A stretch of DNA of 57,105 nucleotides from Candidatus Yanofskyibacteriota bacterium (GTDB lineage: Bacteria > Patescibacteriota > Minisyncoccia > 2-02-FULL-40-12 > IGHO2-12-FULL-4): positions 17,712 to 74,816 of the forward strand of contig JACPNK010000004.1 of the NCBI GenBank assembly GCA_016185525.1. Reading direction: 5' to 3'. The notes under the pieces were generated by a model. The model was not told the origin of the DNA. It made no database searches and saw nothing but the letters and a program-made list of their open reading frames with translations. This document shows positions 54,384 through 57,105 of this stretch, one piece after another (positions within the stretch are counted from its first letter, which is position 1; every line of letters starts with the position of its first letter). The position numbers were made by a program, and so were the translations under genes.

Positions 54384-57105
54384 TTAAAGATTTGGTTCCG
54401 GTACTGATGCCGGTTCCAGACTCGGTTCTGGGATGGACTCGGAGGTTGATTCGGGTATGGTAGACACAGTGGGCTCGGGGGTAGGATTTTGCTCTGGAGT
54501 TGGCTCCGGGACTGGGGAGGCAGTAGGCTCTGGCGTAGATGTCGGGCTGGTTAATGGACTCGGCGAGGGTGACGGTTCGGGAACGGTCGGCGGGGTGGGA
54601 GTCGGCGATTCACTGGTGGCTGGTGTTGGACTGGCTGATCCGGACGGTTCAGGTGTAATTGAAGGTTCCGTTGTTGGTATAGGCGTTGGCGTCGCAATCT
54701 GGTTTTGGACACTCGGACTTGGCGTAGCTATCGGTATTCCCCCGTTGTTCTGCATCAACCGTTTCAGCTGTTCCTTGGTTACACACACTTCCTCTAGACA
54801 CAATTCCTTGGCGGTAATTTTGTCAGTAAATATCTGCGCCACTTTTAACAAGCCATTTTCAAAAACGATATTCATTGCCTCGCTAAACTTTTTAACAATT
54901 GACGCAAATAAAATTTTCAGGTCAAATATTGCCCCTGCCTCTCCTAAAATTTCTGAATCTGGATCACCGGCGGTGTCAGGCGAAGGGAGCCAATAACTTA
55001 AGTCCATTAGAATCATAATTTTCCCATAGCTATTCGGGGTGGAAAAATCAAAAGAAGCTGAAGCCAGCGGTTCAAGGGCAATACCTAAGGTCGGGCCAGT
55101 TTTAGTCGCTTTCATGGCTACACCTGGGATAGACGAAGTGGTAAGTCTATCCCCCTCCTTAATTGAGCCATTTTCCAGCGATACCTTAACCGGAACACGT
55201 CCGGAAAGAGTTATTTCATAATCGTTTTTAGTTGGTTCAAATCCTCCCAGAGTAATGCCCGGTTTAGTTGAAACTACGCCCACTATTGAAGATTGATAAC
55301 TTTGCTCTGACTTCTTGACTCCCAGTTCGTCTATATTTTTTCGGGTACCAAGTTCTTTCGTTCTTCTTTCTTGCTCGTAATTTCTTGGAGAAGCGTTTTT
55401 GAAATCAGGGTCTGGTATTACAATATCGCCCGCTTCGAGTTGATAAGCAGACCGCATAAATTCAGCTAAGTCGTCAGTCAAGACAGTAGCGTTGATGGCG
55501 TATAACCTTCCGGCGGTTGGTGACGCAGGACAGCCAGTATTGTCGTTGTCAACACAAAATGCTCCATTCCAAACTGCCGTATTGCCATTCACAGTATCCA
55601 CCGAAAAGTCAGGAACGCCTGAGGTTTGAACTAACAAAGCTGAAGTTGAACTCACGTTGATATCTAACCCTCCTTCATCGCTGAATTTAGTTAGTAATGT
55701 TCCACCAGAACTTTTAAGCTCGAATAGTGCTCCGGTCTGCGTCGTACCGGCAGTTATTGTTATTCCAGAATTTGAGTTGGAAGCAGTGGTGTCAACCACA
55801 AATATATCATTGCGGGCGCCGCCGGTGTCAGTTACCGCAAAAGCTCGTGTATTGCTGTTTGAAATTCTGACAAAAGAATCAAATTGAGCCGAAGCATCTA
55901 CTTCCAAATCTCCAGAGATAAGTAAATCATTGGTGGTGGTGATAAAGTTAGAATAGCCGGTGGTGGAGGTGCCGAACCTAGAATAAGCCGCACTGGCAAA
56001 GCCCCCGACTTGCAATGTGTTGGCTGAAAGCAGATAGCTTGCACTAGCCGTGCCTTGGACTTCAAGTATAGTAGTAGGGTCGGTAGTTAAAACTCCAACC
56101 CTCTTATTTGTTATTATGTTAGACGCCCCTGTCAATCCATAGATTGTCAAAATATTCTCGGAGTCAATTTGAGCGCTGTAACTCATAATGGTACTGGTAG
56201 ATGATGAGGCCACCTCCATATTTACCCAGCTGACTATTCCGGCGTCGTCCTCAAATGATAAGGGTCCAGTTCTTAGCATATCTATACTGGTAAAGCCGCT
56301 AGAGGCAACTGAAAGTAACTCAATGTTGTCTCCGTTAAAGATGGATAATCTATCTTTTGTGCTCGCGGTGCCGGTATAATTTGACCGAATAGTGAACTTT
56401 TTTTCGTTATCAGTACCGGAGCGAATATCCAAAGAGGCGGTAGCGGTGTTAGTTATCATAACAAATGAATCAAAAGTAGCCGAAGCATCTACTTCCAAAT
56501 CTCCAGAGATGAGAAGGTCGTTGGTAGTGGTGATAAAGTTAGAATATCCGGTAGTAGAGGTGCCAAATCTTGAGTAAGCCGCACTGGCATAGCCTCCGAC
56601 TTGCAATGTATTGCCGGTCAGAAGATAGGAGGCAGAGGCCGTGCCTTGGACTTCAAACTTGGTAGTGGGAGTGGTGGTATTGATGCCGACGTTGCCGTCG
56701 GATTTGATTCGCACTTTTTCATCTAATGTGCCATTTAGGTCAGTGTAAAACGCCATGAAGCTGTCGCGGTCTGCGACTGCGACATGGTCATTCTCTTTTC
56801 CTACTGTTATTTTCCCGCTATCAAAACTGGCTCCTCCGCTATCTCCGAGATGGAACTCAAGACTAGCAAGTTCGTTTGTGCTTGCAGCTCCACCTGTGTT
56901 GTTTTTTAGACGAGCAAGAATACTTTCGCCGTCAGTATCCTTGCGTAATTCTAACAATTGCCCCGGCGCGGTCGTGCCGATGCCCACATTCCCCGTCTTG
57001 CCTAGGGTGGAAACATACAACGTATTGGAAATGGAGGCTGGGCCGGCAAAAGAAACCGAACCATCTACTTCCAGATCTCCGGTTACGAAAAGATCGCTAG
57101 AGTTA
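54384..57105 (-). CDS. Tail-fibre-like repeat protein, 5' end beyond the window
   Basis: At least 906 residues; the frame is open to the right edge, so the N-terminus is missing. Repeated units of ~75-160 residues carry FEVQGTASASYLL, LQVGGYASAAYSRFGTSTTGYSNFITTTNDLLISGDLEVDAS, a pattern of beta-helical fibre proteins. A conserved domain follows (LAEFMRSAYQLEAGDIVIPDP, SIVGVVSTKPGITLGG, GRVPVKVSLENGSIKEGDRLTTSSIPGVAMKAT), as seen after the shafts of phage-fibre and related surface proteins. The final ~115 residues are a Pro/Ser/Thr/Glu stalk. It is likely an extracellular fibre. Confidence 0.8.
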   Translation of the reverse strand, partial: NSSDLFVTGDLEVDGSVSFAGPASISNTLYVSTLGKTGNVGIGTTAPGQLLELRKDTDGESILARLKNNTGGAASTNELASLEFHLGDSGGASFDSGKITVGKENDHVAVADRDSFMAFYTDLNGTLDEKVRIKSDGNVGINTTTPTTKFEVQGTASASYLLTGNTLQVGGYASAAYSRFGTSTTGYSNFITTTNDLLISGDLEVDASATFDSFVMITNTATASLDIRSGTDNEKKFTIRSNYTGTASTKDRLSIFNGDNIELLSVASSGFTSIDMLRTGPLSFEDDAGIVSWVNMEVASSSTSTIMSYSAQIDSENILTIYGLTGASNIITNKRVGVLTTDPTTILEVQGTASASYLLSANTLQVGGFASAAYSRFGTSTTGYSNFITTTNDLLISGDLEVDASAQFDSFVRISNSNTRAFAVTDTGGARNDIFVVDTTASNSNSGITITAGTTQTGALFELKSSGGTLLTKFSDEGGLDINVSSTSALLVQTSGVPDFSVDTVNGNTAVWNGAFCVDNDNTGCPASPTAGRLYAINATVLTDDLAEFMRSAYQLEAGDIVIPDPDFKNASPRNYEQERRTKELGTRKNIDELGVKKSEQSYQSSIVGVVSTKPGITLGGFEPTKNDYEITLSGRVPVKVSLENGSIKEGDRLTTSSIPGVAMKATKTGPTLGIALEPLASASFDFSTPNSYGKIMILMDLSYWLPSPDTAGDPDSEILGEAGAIFDLKILFASIVKKFSEAMNIVFENGLLKVAQIFTDKITAKELCLEEVCVTKEQLKRLMQNNGGIPIATPSPSVQNQIATPTPIPTTEPSITPEPSGSASPTPATSESPTPTPPTVPEPSPSPSPLTSPTSTPEPTASPVPEPTPEQNPTPEPTVSTIPESTSESIPEPSLEPASVPEPNL

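Noticed and set aside
54433-54996. 187-residue Gly/Val-rich plus-strand ORF
   Set aside because: It is the antisense shadow of the Pro/Ser/Thr-rich stalk of the tail-fibre-like protein.

Overview
The window looks like chromosome from a Candidate Phyla Radiation (Patescibacteria) bacterium. The evidence is a 16S rRNA gene carrying self-splicing introns and other insertions, very short intergenic spaces, CPR-type small conserved proteins, a ThrRS without the TGS domain, and large secreted repeat proteins. The standard genetic code fits: several complete genes end in TGA. I cannot place it safely below the superphylum.

Layout. 1-2398 (minus): the 5' part of a 16S rRNA gene, interrupted by two group I introns and two short stem-bounded intervening sequences, preceded by a strong promoter. 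2654-6985 (minus): uncharacterised and secreted proteins. 7089-11839: informational genes (trmD, rpsP-khpA, rnc, nusB, rpmF) with an L,D-transpeptidase and an MntA-HepT toxin-antitoxin pair. 12073-14622: a Cys-rich secreted repeat protein and a small membrane protein. 14858-24655: dnaE, thrS, miaA, gatB. 24679-32337 (minus): folA, thyA, tmk, rplK, a four-helix-bundle (S23) gene, nusG, secE, gyrB, and a single-chain-like PheRS. 32378-37080: an accessory stretch of small genes, structured repeats and copies of the 3' end of a tRNA. 37041-40745: an initiator tRNA gene split by a group I intron that carries an antisense homing endonuclease, a divergent tRNA-Met, guaB, pyrH, tRNA-Asp. 40879-49725: a TonB-like protein, a NadA-like protein, gatA-gatC, mltG, an O-antigen-ligase/TPR protein, a MazF-like toxin. 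49781-57105 (minus): LamG/DUF2341 surface proteins and a tail-fibre-like protein that runs off the right edge.

How the genes work together. Most housekeeping genes serve translation, replication and thymidylate supply (tmk, thyA, folA in one block). GatA/GatC and GatB are encoded at separate loci. Peptidoglycan remodelling is suggested by the L,D-transpeptidase and MltG. The right third builds the cell surface.

Main discovery. A palindromic element with TAAAGTC-type arms occurs in one long form that carries the S23 gene between its two halves (between nusG and rplK), and in short solo forms: inside 16S helix 9, in frame inside gatB, and between rpmF and nusB. This looks like a mobile element family with gene-less derivatives that invade rRNA and protein genes. 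Independently, two group I introns carry a gene on the strand opposite to the host RNA, each with its own promoter.
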